NCBI GenBank assembly: GCA_019925095.2 | Contig: CM034395.1 | Location: forward strand, 878,001 to 942,000 | DNA length: 64,000 nucleotides | Reading direction: 5' to 3' | Source: Dendrolimus kikuchii | Lineage: Eukaryota; Arthropoda; Insecta; Lepidoptera; Lasiocampidae | In this document: one piece after another, positions 10,619 to 22,407 of the stretch | How positions within the stretch are numbered: position 1 is the first letter of the stretch | Layout of the letters: each line of letters begins with the position of its first letter | The notes under the pieces: generated by a model | Seen by the model: the letters and a program-made list of their open reading frames with translations, nothing else | What the model was told of the DNA's origin: nothing | Databases searched by the model: none | Program-made: the position numbers and the translations under genes

Positions 10619-11500
10619 TTTTTTTTTGAGGCGTGGCGTGGGAAATGCATTTCGCACACTACTGGGTTCTTTACTAGGGATTAGACCAAAGCGACGAGAG
10701 GTGACACCACGAATGGGTACCAGAGTCAAATCGCCGGCTTGTGTGAAGACTCGAAAACTCAATACTCCACTAAAACCACCCTCGTCCCATGTGCCCCGAG
10801 CTTATGGCGGGAAGAGCGTGAGACTTAGAACGTAGTTACTCTCACGCTGATCCTAGCGCATCAATGCTTGATAATGGTCCGGGAAAGGCAAACTTTCTTC
10901 GTCAACAGGGGTGAAGACTTCTCTGCTTCTTAGATGAAAGAGGGCTCCTGCAGCGGTATTACGGGAGGAGATTTTGCGCATATCTGCGCCTCCGGGACCC
11001 CGACTGACGTCAGTACTCGCGAGACGCATGCACACCTCTCTCCCTTTCTCGTTCCACGACCTCCTTTTGAGACATGACAGTCTCGCAGAAATTGGCCGCG
11101 CTCACCCAATGATCGTCGCTATGCAGCATGGCTTCCACCTAACTGCCCAGCGAATCGATCGGACCTACGAGGGTCTCGAATTTATATCTCTGCGGTGCCC
11201 ATGCTGCGCACTCGACCAGCGTATGAAACGCAGGTCTAATGCGCCACACTGGCGACATGGAGGGGAAGGCAGGCAGCCCGCGATATGATTCAGATACTTA
11301 TCGAAGCACCCATGCCCGGTAAGTATCTGCGTCATCCTGAAGGTCAAAGTTCCGCGTTTCCGCGAGAGCCATCGCAACAGGTGCGGTTGCGCGGCAGGGA
11401 CACGTACACCAACGCTCATCATTCACAGAAAAGTGGTCACTTCATTCCACGACGGCATGACGCTTTGCGGAGCGGCGCTGCGTCGTAACGCGCTTATGTG
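10619..11500 (-). mobile_element. Degenerate R1-like LINE C-terminus and 3' UTR
   Basis: The minus strand from about 11420 reads LTFRMTQILTGHGCFDKYL then CRQCG. After a frameshift it continues HTLVECAAWAPQRYKFETL and later QKEVVERERE. The TQ.L.GHG.F..YL, C..C, H....C and charged ending are typical of R1-clade LINE proteins. The poly(T) at 10619-10628 is the poly(A) tail. At least one frameshift and a stop (after DSLGS) show it is dead. It is GC-rich compared with its flanks. Confidence 0.82.
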
Positions 11501-11681
11501 TTCAGGCCCATATGGTATTTTATTATCCGCTTCTAACTATATAATTATATGTAAATAAGATTAGAATTAATTGTTATATTTCCTCTACTCTATTACCACC
11601 GTTAGGAGAAAGAAAATATTACAAAGTCATCTGTATCTATTTTTAATAAAAAAATCAAGTCAGATTTTCAGGACTCCCTAT

Positions 11682-11770
11682 CCAATCCTCCCTATCAAAT
11701 CTTTCCTATTTAATCCTCCCTATACAATATTTCCTATTCAATCCGCCCTGTCCATCCCTCCTATCCAACC
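11682..11770. repeat. 14-15-bp degenerate pyrimidine-rich minisatellite
   Basis: About six to seven imperfect copies of CCTATCCAATCCTCC (CTATCAAATCTTTC, CTATTTAATCCTCC, CTATACAATATTTC and so on). Confidence 0.75.
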
Positions 11771-12619
11771 ATAGAGGCTGGCAATGTATTGGCGACGGTG
11801 GCCACATACCAAGGCAATGTCGTCTGGATGTTCACTAACCTCAAACAATAAACAATTATGCAATCTTTTTAATATGTTATTTCTATGAGAAAATTAAATT
11901 AAAAAAAAAAACAACAAATGAACTCCCCATTTCAGTATAAAGAAGAAATTTAAAAAACCATTTAACAGATCCCGATGAAAGTGTACTTTGGATTCAATTA
12001 AAAACTTACTTCGAGATAGTGCGGAAAAAAGAAAAGGGAGATTTACAGTGAAACTTAAAGTAATTGGACATTAACGTCTTATTTCGCAAATACTATTAAC
12101 TTTTGTTTGAATTCGTTTTCTCGAAACTCTCAGAAGACGTTGGAGTCAAACCCCTAAACTACAACGGAAAATAAACTTGTTCGCTTATCTTCAAGGCTTT
12201 AGTTCTATTATTAATAAAGCGTCTCCTACGGGTGGATTGAAGTCACAATTTTTACTGATTATTTACAACTTAGCAATCTAGAGCCTGTGGAGTGTTGTGG
12301 TAGGGTAATGGCTCCGTTGACGAAGTGGAGGTATTCTGATTCCCGGGGCACATTCTGGCACTTTTTGCGCTGGATCGGACTGGGCGTAACTACGTTCTAA
12401 GCCTCAGCCTTTCCTACAAAAAGCGCGGGGCACATGGGAGGAGGGTGGTTTTAGTGCGTAGTGGTTGTTGCCCGTGCAACTTCTCGGAGTCTCCACACAA
12501 GCCGGTTGATTACTGTTTGAATTGCCCCTTAAAAAGGGAAGGCGTCCATGATCAACTATGGTCTAATCCCTTGCAAAGGACCCGGTATTGTGCGTAAATA
12601 GCATTCCCCCGCCTTAAAA
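11771..12619. other. Unassigned; GC-richer block at 12280-12610
   Basis: No gene supported. 12280-12610 has higher GC, with GGTAGGGTAATGGCTCCG near its left side and blocks such as GGTGGTTTTAGTGCGTAG. That suggests an old LINE or SINE I cannot name. Confidence 0.35.
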
Positions 12620-12905
12620 AAAAAGCGTAATGGCTATCTCATGCATCCCAAACTCAAAGGGCGCGAGTTCGATTCTGGTCAAACGCATGCACCACTTAGG
12701 CAGTTTTTCTGACCTAATGTGCATATTGTTACAATTACCGCGTGCTGACAACGGTGAAGGAAAACATCGTGACGCAATCTGCACATCGAGATAACCGATG
12801 TGTCAAATCTACCAAGCCGCCTTAGACAAGCGTGGCGGATATACTGTCCATTCCCCTATAGTGAGTGGGAGGCCCGAGCCTAACAGTGGGACATTTCTGG
12901 GCTGT
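12620..12905 (+). mobile_element. tRNA-derived SINE (tSINE)
   Basis: Sense orientation: GCGTAATGGCTATC, then GAGTTCGATTCTGG as B box, then the family body with GAAGGAAAACATCGTGA, and GTGGGAGGCCCGAGCC near the 3' side. The beginning is diverged and adjoins an A run. Confidence 0.78.
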
Positions 12906-13805
12906 TATTATATATATTATAATAATCTGAAGCCTATTTACTTAAAAGTTGTAATAAACCTGATTTTTATCCGACTTCTAAAAAAGAGGTTAATAATTAT
13001 TCCTGTAAATATTTTTTTAATATATGTTATATAGGTGTAAAGAATCGTCAAAATTGTTTCAGAAACAAAAACTTTTTGACTTAATATTCATCAAAAAAAT
13101 ACACAACGATTTGAGAACTTCCTGCTTTCTTGAAGTCGGTGAATAATAAGTACTTGTTTCAGTTTCAAGTTTAAACAAAGTATTAAAATAAGTGCACTAC
13201 TGGTGTTCGTTAATATCTGACTCAATATAAGCTGCCTTCTACAGAATATTAAACTCGTCAGTAACTCTATCACATAACATTTCTTGATGCTAATAGTCAC
13301 GTACCATTGTTTAAACTGTCATGGAGAAAAGTTACACAAACGAAGCGAGCTGCAGCGAGACACGATATCCAGACTTAAAGATAAATAAATGCTTATATCT
13401 TACCACGCATTTATTTATCGTTAACATAAAAATAAATTATTTAAAATTAGAATTAAAAAAAGACCTATGCGTCAGCTCCAAAGTACGACGGAGTAAACTC
13501 CAGCTTACTCTTTAAAAAATAATCTACGTATACGCGGCGACAACGGCCGAATGGGACGGAGCAATTAACCAATTGTTGTTCGTTAGTCTCGCTAAAACTT
13601 AAAAACGACCTCACTGATTTGACTTTTTTTGTTTGTGGTTTAAAAAAAAATAATGTAATTTTTTAATTGAAAACACTCAAAAATGTCACTCATTAAATTT
13701 CCAAACCTGACGCCTTATATGAAAATCGATTCTTAAAAAGTAGACTCCAAAAATAAGTTGGACATGAGATAAGTAACTGCTTAGTAAATATAAGTAAATT
13801 AATAT
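12906..13805. other. No recognisable feature
   Basis: AT-rich non-coding DNA; the small frames are not protein-like. TTAACATAAAAA-type runs and an AAAAAGAGG block occur, but nothing supportable. Confidence 0.45.
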
Positions 13806-14296
13806 TCTTACATACAGACACAGAAATGTGCACACCTGCAGGTTGTAAAACGCAGTTTTATTGCCTTCCCAGATTTAGGAATTCTTTTCTTTACTTCGTG
13901 TTTAAAATTTAAAAACATCCTATTGTTATCGTACTTATTTTATGGCCGTCATTAGTGTCGAACTAATCCTTGTTTTTATTGCATTGCGTCGAAGCTTCCC
14001 AGATGTGCGGATTAACTCAGTGAAGGCGGCCGTTTGTCGGTATTATACAGTTTAGTATAAAACAATGCCCGAACGGAGGGGTGGGGCAGTCAAGCGACGA
14101 TTACGATACTAGCAAGACGTGTATAGCACTTTCGATTAGCGACATAGTGACGGACTTTGCGCGTGTTATTGAATCGAGCAGTATTACTGGTTGTATCCCA
14201 GTATATTTGTACCTGTTTTATACGTGTTTGCACAGTTCTAATAAACTCTATAGCAATTCCAACGGCATTTTAATTTCGAGTGCCACACTCGTAACA
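13806..14296 (+). mobile_element. Solo LTR (LTR-1)
   Basis: Aligns end to end with 23176-23632, 37583-38034 and 55967-56476. Ends CTCGTAACA at the right; the left end is mutated to TCTTAC. It has TATA (AGTATAAAAC near 14055) and AATAAA (about 14240). The target duplication ATAT is at 13802-13805 and 14297-14300. No internal region is present. Confidence 0.88.
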
Positions 14297-14331
14297 ATAT
14301 TAAGTATGAATGAATTAAAACTACGTTCTTA

Positions 14332-14748
14332 ATTAACAGAGTCAGATCTGCAAATCAGCAACTTTACAGGAGAGCACTCTGAACTTTGAATTGCTTATTT
14401 TTTTTTTACAACAAGAATTAAATTAAAAAAAAAAATAGTATATGTTAATATATGTTCGAGAGCTTATTTGCAATGCAATTAAATAACATTTTTACTTATC
14501 TAAATGTTTGAAAAGCTAGTAATGGCTTTGTTGTCCGTACATGGGTCATCATGATTTGTCGGATCTGTCACATCCAACAAAGTTACATGGACAAACATAT
14601 TTATTCTTTGTAAGAAGTGCCACATACAACATTGTCATTAGTAAATCCTGTTTAAGTTTATGTCGTATTTAAATTGATATTATAAATTAAATCCAATTTT
14701 TAATAAATTTGTTTCACAAATAACAAATAATCAAACATAATTGACAAT
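14332..14748. repeat. 417-bp duplicated block (copy 1 of 2)
   Basis: Nearly identical over 417 bp to 63584-64000, in the same orientation, starting ATTAACAGAGTCAGATCTG. Differences are mostly in A/T runs. No frame. The second copy runs off the window edge, so the true length is unknown. Confidence 0.9.
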
Positions 14749-15192
14749 TTAGGGACAAAATGAAAACAATCTTTGCCATAAAATTTGTTAAAATCATTAA
14801 TTATAAAGTCTACCTGTATGAATGGCACTTAATAATCACATTTCAGGTTTCATTAGCTTAGATAATCAGTCTTAGTAATTTCTTTCTTACAAAAATATAC
14901 CCCGCATACCCCCCTCGCGCCCCGCTAATAACGTCGGGAGTTAACATTCGTCATTGTTAATGGGAGATGGTGGCATATATGACATTGTTAATGTGGCTAT
15001 TTTAAAAACTATGAGGAAAAATTACCTTTTTGTTGCTGCTATTGAAAAACAATGCTTTTTTAGGGTCATTAGTGAAATAAAACCAAAATGTCGAAAATTG
15101 CATATCCTACATTGTTAATCGATTGGCTCTAAACTAATCATTTCACGTCAATATTCTGTATAAGTGTGGTATCACACGGATCGATTCGATTC
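14749..15192. other. No recognisable feature
   Basis: AT-rich. CATTGTTAAT recurs at about 14953, 14982 and 15110, possibly part of the same unknown repeat as 14332-14748. Confidence 0.35.
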
Positions 15193-15476
15193 TATCCGTG
15201 CAGGAACGGAGAAAGAATACAACTTCGCGACTAAACAACCCACAGCCAGGTGGTAGGGTATTTACTCGACTGGATGGCGACCACCCCTGGTTTAGAGTAT
15301 GCCGCCATAACAACCTTGTCTTGTGTTCCGGCATTAGTGACCAGGTTTCAATCTTCTTTAAGAGAGCAGCAGCGCATTTGTAGCACCTTTGGTGTTGCAA
15401 ATGTCCATAGGCGATGGTAACCGCTTTCCATCAAGTGGTCCGTCTGCCTGTCTGCTGAACTCCTGCAATAAAAAAA
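15193..15476 (+). mobile_element. SINE-G
   Basis: Starts ATCCGTGCAGG and ends CTGCAATAAAAAAA. About 25 bp around the GGCCGGGCGG block are missing (AATACAACTTCGCGAC). Confidence 0.88.
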
Positions 15477-15769
15477 TATCGAGCCAGTTCTAAGCGCTGT
15501 ACTCAAGTGAATGACGCTAGCACGTCAGTAATACGGACTTAAACAGCTACACTAATCTGCCTACACTGTGCGGAGACAGCGCAGGCGGCGTGTACCGATT
15601 ATATCAAATTTATGTACATAATTTGTCTGCAAACGGCCGCATGTTTTTGCTCTGCCTGGCTTATATATTAATTATTCGTTGTTTCGCGTTTTTGATGCTC
15701 AATTGGCTTAAGGTCACGATTTAATTTTAACTAAAGAGCCACTTTGGACGACGCTTAAGACATTTCCTT

Positions 15770-16917
15770 GAGGCTAGAAACTGGCATATTAAAACTTATG
15801 TAAGGCATTCCAATCGTAAAAGACTCAAGTGGCTCCCTATTCATTTTCGCCGGTTTACTCACATTCTCACTCTTCTTTATAACATACTAGCTGTGCCCGC
15901 GACGTGGTCCGCATGGAATTTGCTTTCAAAGCCCTCCGATTTTGAAACATTCTTCATTGGTGCTCCGCTCCTATTGGTCTTAGCGTGATGATACCTATAG
16001 CCTTCCTCGATAAATGGGCTATCCAACACTGAAAGAATTTTTCAAATCAGACCAGTAGTTCCTGAGATTACCGCGTTCAATCAAACAATATATTATTAGC
16101 ATATTTGGCTACAACACTAATACTTACATTTTAAATATCGCGATATCTTTTGAATGAAAAGTCCGAATTGAATAATTCAAAAAGTTCTAGAAAAGTATTG
16201 AATTCGTCTTGAATATGGAGTAATTTATTTTGATAAGGATTAATACCAAGGTACAAAATAAAGAGTTATTGAAGCGACGGCATTTTAATTATTTAAAAAA
16301 ATAAAAGAAAACACTTATTGTGAGATAACTACAATAGTTAGACATTTGTTTAAATTTTTTTGGTAGACATTTATATGTTCTGCAAAGTGGTAGTACATTG
16401 TTTTATTCTATAATCAATAGTTTTCGCAGCGCACGTTGTGTAACGATTTTTTTGGGTCATTTTTTTAAACATTGGTTTACATTATTGGACTTTTAGTAAG
16501 GATCCCTAATTTTTTTAAAATATAATATAGCCTATAGCCTTCCTCGATAAATGTACTATTCAACACTGAAAGAATTTTTCAAATCAGACCGGCGGTTCTT
16601 GAGATTAGTGTGTTTAAACAAACAAACTCTTCAGCTTTATAATATTAGTATAGATTATTTACTCCTAATAGCCCTCAGTACCTTATGGGACGTTTTAAAT
16701 TTCTTCGCCTATCCACTGACCACAATTTGGGCCATGATACGTACCGAAAACTTAAGACGCCTGCACACACGTCATCCTATTATGATAATTCTTGTACAGT
16801 GCACTGTCAAACTTTGGAATATGCTGCCTCTTATTGTCAGAGAGGCCAAATCCTTACCAACGTTTAGAAATTTGCTCAGAAAACACTTTTTGTCCACAAA
16901 TAGCTTTGTCTGATTAA
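15770..16917 (+). mobile_element. LINE C-terminal fragment split by a Helitron
   Basis: The left piece 15770-15886 encodes RKRLKWLPIHFRRFTHILTL; the right piece 16655-16917 continues, then shifts frame once near 16805 and ends LWNMLPLIVREAKSLPTF ... FV-stop. The WLPI, LWN.LP and F....K.H blocks are typical of jockey/CR1-type LINE C-termini. Removing the Helitron rejoins the frame exactly at an AT site. Confidence 0.8.
15887..16654 (-). mobile_element. Helitron A, long form
   Basis: The minus strand begins TCTATACTAATATTATAAAG (16654) and ends GGGCACAGCTAG (15887), between A and T with no target duplication. It shares its 500-bp interior with 31458-32153 and 58086-58537. No Rep/helicase is encoded, so it is non-autonomous. 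Confidence 0.88.
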
Positions 16918-17716
16918 CACAATTATAATCATGTTAATACGTTTATTATAATAACTGTATGATAATTTTTTCAACACACTTGCTCATAAAGTGGCTCTAT
17001 GGTCACCGCAATTAGGCACAGAATGACACCCATTATCAAACTGTGAGTAAAAAACATTATAACTCACTAGTGAGTTATAGATTGTTTTTTAATTTTATTG
17101 GTTGAGTTGCTTTGTTCTTAAAAAAGTTTTTATTAAAAAAAAAAGATAGTGGTCTATAGAACAAATAAATTAATGTTCCTATTGCTTGCTCATTTCATGC
17201 AACTTCTTATTTAAATAGATAATTTTAACTCGTACGTGTTTAATAAATAAAACTTTCACTCATATATAACTTTTTTTTATCTACTAAATAAAATGAGTTT
17301 TTGTTGTTATTTTATTCACAAGTGTGTTGAAAAACGTCGTATGATACACGTGTGTATTGATGATTACCGTCCTCGGCTCTCTGAAGACCCTCGCCTACGG
17401 CTCGAGTCTCAGTGGCGCCTCGGCGGTAATCACCAATGTTACACACTAGTACCATAATGTACTATAATATGTATTATTGTATATATAGGACAATGTATAT
17501 ATGTATGTATTTGTACATGTATTTATTAAATTAGTTGGAGTATTTATGTATCTATTGCCTTTTTCTTGCACCACCTACATCACCTGTTTCAAATGTCTTT
17601 GGTTTAGGTTGCCTGGAAGCAAATATGGTCTACTTTTGTAATTGTATATTTTGGTGTGCAAAAAAGTGTTCTCTCTCTCTCTCCGATTAGTCTTGTACCT
17701 TGTGTGAGAGGTCAGG
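16918..17716. other. LINE-related non-coding DNA
   Basis: 17334-17460 matches 63500-63580 in reverse, but carries about 60 extra bp bounded by GATTACCG/CGGTAATC. 17636-17685 matches the sequence into which an RTE-W copy inserted at 59515-59718. A (CT)n run lies at 17671-17684. Confidence 0.5.
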
Positions 17717-18038
17717 TTTTTTTTTTATTTTTTTTTATTGCAGGAGTTCAGCAGACAGGCAGACGGCCCACTTGGTGAAAAGCGGTTACCATCGCCTATA
17801 GACTTTTGCAACACCAAAGGTGCTACAAATGCGCTGCTGCTCTCTTAAAGGAGACTGGAACCTGGTCACTAATGCCGGAACACAACACAAGGTTGTTATG
17901 GCGGCATACTCTAGGCCAGGGGTGGTCGCCATCCAGTCGAGCAAATACTCTACCACCTGGCTGTGGGTTGTTTAGTCGCCTCTTACGACAGGCCGCCGGG
18001 CCGCAGGAAATTGTATTCTTTCTCCGTTCCTGCACGGA
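17717..18038 (-). mobile_element. SINE-G, full length
   Basis: Poly(T) at the left, the complete core, and TGCACGGAT at the right. Contains GGCCGCCGGGCCGC, as in the majority subfamily. Confidence 0.9.
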
Positions 18039-18057
18039 TAAAAGGGTATCGGTTAAA

Positions 18058-18165
18058 GGGACCCCAAATAAACGTGCATGTATGAGGACGTTAATGAAAG
18101 TAGATGAAGCGAAGGTTATTTGTCAGGATCTTCGCAATTGCAGGCAGGTATGTATGTGTGTTATA
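18058..18165 (+). mobile_element. Divergent RTE-W-like 3' fragment
   Basis: Encodes KRACMRTLMKVDEAKVICQD, which aligns with the RRACMTRVMNVKEASEVCKN segment of RTE-W. A GTATGTATGTGTG tail follows. It is an older or related subfamily. Confidence 0.6.
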
Positions 18166-18584
18166 CAATCGTGTTGTCCGTCTCTCCGCTTGGAGTTGCT
18201 ATTCGCTTTTGAATTGTGACACTCGCATCTAAGTGCACATTACGTATGTTCAGGAAGCAAGTTGTATTAGTTTCAAAGCGATTGTAGTGCTACGGGCGAT
18301 ACAATGGGTTACCACACGATCTTGAGTACATCTTTAATTTTTCATTAAGACTATAGAACTAACATCTTCAACACGAAAGGAGTATTGATGGCAGTTGCTT
18401 CTTCCAAATAAAACTCGATGTGAACTGTATGACTTTTTTTATATTAGATAGGTTTGCATTTGAGCACGATCACGTCAAATGCCGGACGATGATGCGGTCG
18501 AAGATGGAGCAAGGTTACCTAGGTAGTATCTATTCACGACTTGAAGATACCCGGATTGTACTTTTCGGAAAACACGGACTCTGG

Positions 18585-18836
18585 TTTTTTTTTGCAGGAG
18601 TTCAACAGACAGGCAGACGGCCCACTTGATGGAAAGCGGTTACCATCGCCTATGGACATTTGCAACACCATGCTACGAATGCGCTGCTGCTCTCTTAAGA
18701 CATACTTTAGACCAGGGGTGGTAGCCATCCAGTCGGGCAAATGCCCTACCACCTGGCTGTGGGTTGTTTTGTCGCCTCTTACGACAGGCCGCCCTGCCGC
18801 AGGAAATTGTATTCTTTCTCCGTTCCTGCACGGATA
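18585..18836 (-). mobile_element. SINE-G with internal deletion
   Basis: Complete ends, but about 56 bp between CTCTCTTAAG and ACATACTTTAG are missing and AAAGG is lost after CACC. It forms an inverted pair with 18997-19308. Confidence 0.88.
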
Positions 18837-18838
18837 AG

Positions 18839-18985
18839 GTAATGGCAATGCATTCCACAATTCTGCCGTACGTAGAAGAAACGTGGAGGTGAAACGTTTA
18901 GTATGCACTGGTAGCGTTTCCACTGTGAAACGAGTAGACCAGAGTGCCTTGTGGTCCGAAGATGGAATGGTGTAGACTTACTATT
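18839..18985 (-). mobile_element. LINE C-terminal remnant between two SINEs
   Basis: The minus strand reads VETLPVHTKRFTSTFLLRTA then ELWNALP, a jockey/CR1-like C-terminal block. Both sides are cut by SINE-G copies. Confidence 0.6.
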
Positions 18986-18996
18986 TCGTTATTTAT

Positions 18997-19308
18997 CATC
19001 CGTGCAGGAACGGAGAAAGAATACAATTTCCTGCGGCCGGGCGGCCTGTCGTAAGAGGCGACCAAACAACCCACAGCCAGGTGGTAGGGCATTTGTCCGA
19101 CTGGATGGCTACCACCCCTGGTCTAAAGTATGTCGCCATAACAAGCTCGAGTTGTGTTCCGGCATTAGTGACCAGGTTCCAGTCTCCCTTAAGAGAGCAG
19201 CAGCGCATTTGTAGCACCTTTGGTGTTGAAAATGTCCATAGGCGATGGTAACCGCTTTCCATCAAGTGGGCCGTCTGCTTGTCTGCTGAACTCCTCCAAT
19301 AAAAAAAA
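18997..19308 (+). mobile_element. SINE-G, full length
   Basis: ATCCGTGCAGG to CTCCAATAAAAAAAA. One base change in the usual CTCCTGCAATAAA end. Confidence 0.9.
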
Positions 19309-20167
19309 TACAATTAAATTAAAACTATACATTGACGAGTAGCAGAGAGTATAATGCTGAATGGCAGAGAGTAGAGTAGTGCGATTGAGTGCCATCAAGT
19401 GCAATGTGTGAGAGCATTTCTGGCCTTCTTTTATTGGTCTTGACTTCATGTTGTTGGTCCGAAGACCTTACAACTTCACCGGGGTTTTATCAATCTTATT
19501 CTCGTGCGGTTTTTTTAACTATCCCACGGGGACTTTTTAATTTTTCGGGATCAAAAGTATCCTATATGTTGACCAGGGATATAAGCTACCACCATACAAA
19601 ATTTCATTTAAATCGGTCCAGTCGTTTCGGAGATTAGGCGGTACAAACAGAGAAACAAAAAATTTGAAAAAATCTAAATTAGTTCTATTTCACTTCTTAC
19701 ATCCCACTGACTCGGTTTTTAGCATTTCTTTTTCATTGTACAGAAATTCGATCTCTACAGTTTTATCATATGTATAGATTGACAGTTCGTTGCAGTGCAA
19801 AAGTATAAAACTTGCAGTGACAGCTCCCACCACATGAACCCGTCTAACATTGGCTTAATTATCTTCTATTGTAATTAAACTCATAATCACAACGCGAGTA
19901 TTGGCTACAACAGAAACATGCTTGATAATTGAAATGTCCGAAAATAGCAATCAAATTTTACGAACATCGCGAGCGGAGGATTGTGAGTACCGCCAAATTG
20001 AAACATGAAATTCAGCGCATGCAATGTTATTGTACCAAAATTAATCGACTGTAATCAAATTTAATAACTGGGTTATAATAATACCGTAATATAATAAATT
20101 TAATCAAGTCGCCTCTTATAATTATAACAAAGTAAAACCCTGTTTCCATACGTAGTGTTGGGCCTAT
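19309..20167. other. Unassigned; possible Helitron-like piece at 19515-19680
   Basis: 19515-19680 carries phrases typical of lepidopteran Helitron interiors (ATCAAAAGTATCCTATATG, AATCGGTCCAGTCG), but no termini are visible. Nothing recognised in the remainder. Confidence 0.4.
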
Positions 20168-20608
20168 CGTTTTAAAACCAACTTCAAAAACTAAAAAGCT
20201 AAAAAGTATAAACTGACTTATTTCTAAAGCTAATATTATTATTATATATTATCTAAAATATCTTAAAGTCGGTGCTTAGTAATTTGCAAAATATAGTAAT
20301 TTTTTATGTTTTACTTTGCACCGACTTCAAGATGTTTTTATTTTATTTGTTACTTTTTAGTGTCTAGCTATGTATGGGTAGACCTACGAAAAGTGCCGCG
20401 CTCCTTAAAAAATATAGGTCCCAAGAAACGGGAACAAAAAAATGTTCGTAAAATGAAAACTACTAGGCCAAACTATATTATATTTTTAGGGGACCAAATG
20501 GCAACTATTGCGCATCAAACTAAACAAGAATCACGTAAATCGGACCCTAAATCTCGGAGTAATCGGTGAACATACAGAAAAAAACTCCTCCTTTTTTTGA
20601 AGGCGGTT
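20168..20608 (+). mobile_element. Non-coding TIR element (AACCGACTTCAA family)
   Basis: Left end AAAACCAACTTCAAAAAC and right end TTTTTTTGAAGGCGGTTAA are inverted versions of one terminus. The body is shared with 36898-37343 and 50394-50880 (for example GTATGGGTAGACCTACGAAA). An inner inverted pair is formed by AAGTCGGTGC and GCACCGACTT. No transposase. Confidence 0.65.
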
Positions 20609-20625
20609 AAAAATGATATTAATAT

Positions 20626-21722
20626 TGTTACGTGCGAGCGGGGGTATGCACTTAGGATTGGAAGGAAACGCCAGTTCTTTTTCAACTAAACGCTTTTACT
20701 AACTTACACAGCCGTACGGGAGTCTTCTTCGCAAGGTCTCCCTACACCCACAACTAACGACGCACTGTCCCGACGATAAGGTCTCACTCACGTATAAAAG
20801 ATCGACGCAGCAGCTAATATTAAAACACGTCTATAGTCTTTGAATGCTTATATATTACTTTTTTTTATTGCAGGAGCTCAGCAGACAGACAGACGGTCCA
20901 CTTGATGGAAAGCGGTTACCATCGCCTATAGACATTTGCAACACCAAAGGTGCTACAAATGCGCTGCTGCTCTCTTAAGGGAGACTGGAACCTGATCACA
21001 AATGCCAGAACACAACTCATGGTTGTTACGGTGACATACTTTAGACCAGGGGTGGTAGCCGTCCAGTCAGGCAAATGCCCTACCACCTGGCTGTGGGTTG
21101 TTTTGTCGCCTCTTACGACAGGCCGCCTGGCCGTAGGAAAATTGTATTCTTTCTCCGTTCCTGCACGGATATAATACTGTCTTAATCATATTAAATCACA
21201 CACGATACCGTCGCCGATATTGCGTAGACCAGCTCCTGCTGCTGCGGTGCTTCCCTCCGAATATACCGCGTATAGCTCTCTTCTGGATCTTCTCTTAAAC
21301 TACGCTACACTCCTCTTTCACTGAACTGCCTACTATACTTTTTACTAATGTCTACACTAAACTCGTCACTCAATGTCTTCTGTTAAACTTTTCTTCCAAC
21401 TCGTATCGTATTGGTCGCTTCGCTGTCTTGAACTGAACTCCCCGGTAGGCGCGCCCTACCCTGCTTATATACCTGGAAGAATCTTCTGGAACCCATAATT
21501 CCGATCTTCTTTTCGTTATTCTTTTATTTACTATCTATCCCTTTCTAAACATCTACCTCTGTGTTTTCCTTCCTGAACCTTCTATTCTAGAATTTTTGTT
21601 CATCATCTGTCCCTTTCTAAAATGTATCTGTCCTTGTCTTTTCCTTCTAAAATCTTCTAGTTTTTTCTAGAAGTCTTGAGACCGGCTTACGCTGCCAGAA
21701 AGTTCTACCCTCGGTCGCCACA
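20626..21722 (-). mobile_element. Solo LTR (LTR-2) with nested SINE
   Basis: On the plus strand it starts TGTTACGTGCGAG and ends TCGCCACA, flanked by ATAT (20622-20625 and 21723-21726). It aligns in reverse with 27525-28902. The minus strand has GTATATAAGCAGGG as TATA. About 785 bp without the SINE. Confidence 0.85.
20859..21168 (-). mobile_element. SINE-G inside LTR-2
   Basis: Full-length copy. Flanks TATATTACT and TATAATACT are a probable 9-bp target duplication with one mismatch. Confidence 0.88.
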
Positions 21723-21742
21723 ATATCAAAATAGAATGCACA

Positions 21743-22016
21743 TCCGTGCAGGAATGGCGAAAGAGGCGACAAAACAACCCACAGCCAGATGGTAGGGCAT
21801 TTGCCCGCCTCGATGACTACCACCCCTGGTCTAGAGCATACCGCCATAACAACCTTGAGCTGTGTTCCGGAATTAGTGACCAGGTTCCAGTTTCCCTTAA
21901 GAGAGCAGCAGCGCACTTGTAGCAACTTTGGTGTTGTAAATGTCCATAGGCGATGGTAACCGCTTTCCATCAAGTGGGCCGTCTGCCTGTCTGCTGATCT
22001 CTTGCAATAAAAAAAA
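21743..22016 (+). mobile_element. SINE-G, 5' internal deletion
   Basis: Starts ATCCGTGCAGGAATGG but lacks about 37 bp up to AGAGGCGAC. Ends TCTTGCAATAAAAAA. Confidence 0.87.
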
Positions 22017-22407
22017 GATGAAGAACATTAGGTATGACAAATCAAATAAAATCATTTTTATTGCGAACTAAGTGTTACATATGTCTTATACAATATAACT
22101 GAGAACTTATTACTTAGTTGGCCTTTAATAGCTTAGCAATATTAATGTTGCTTAACCGATCTCTGTAAAAGACGGTTGCGCAAAACAAAACGTCACTCTG
22201 AAAGCTCCTCAACCACTCAGTAAAAAGCACTATTTCACTGAAGCATTGTATAATCCAATACTTTTGAAGAAAAATAATTGTGACAGACAAAGTTGGGGGA
22301 TTTAATTTTTGTCAAAATGGCTACGAAATCCTAAGAATAACACCATAACAGCTAATACTGAATAAAATTTTAAATAATAATTTTATCAATAGACAAGCAC
22401 ATACATG
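22017..22407. other. No recognisable feature
   Basis: AT-rich, no frame or repeat assigned. Confidence 0.45.

Noticed and set aside
10619..11500. Bacterial contamination suspected from the GC-rich patch
   Set aside because: The frames match an R1-like LINE C-terminus with a poly(A) tail, which explains the composition.
17340..17450. Inverted GATTACCG/CGGTAATC around a GC-rich 60-bp block as a mobile insertion
   Set aside because: It is absent from the related sequence at 63500-63580, but the ends are too short and the relation too diverged to call.
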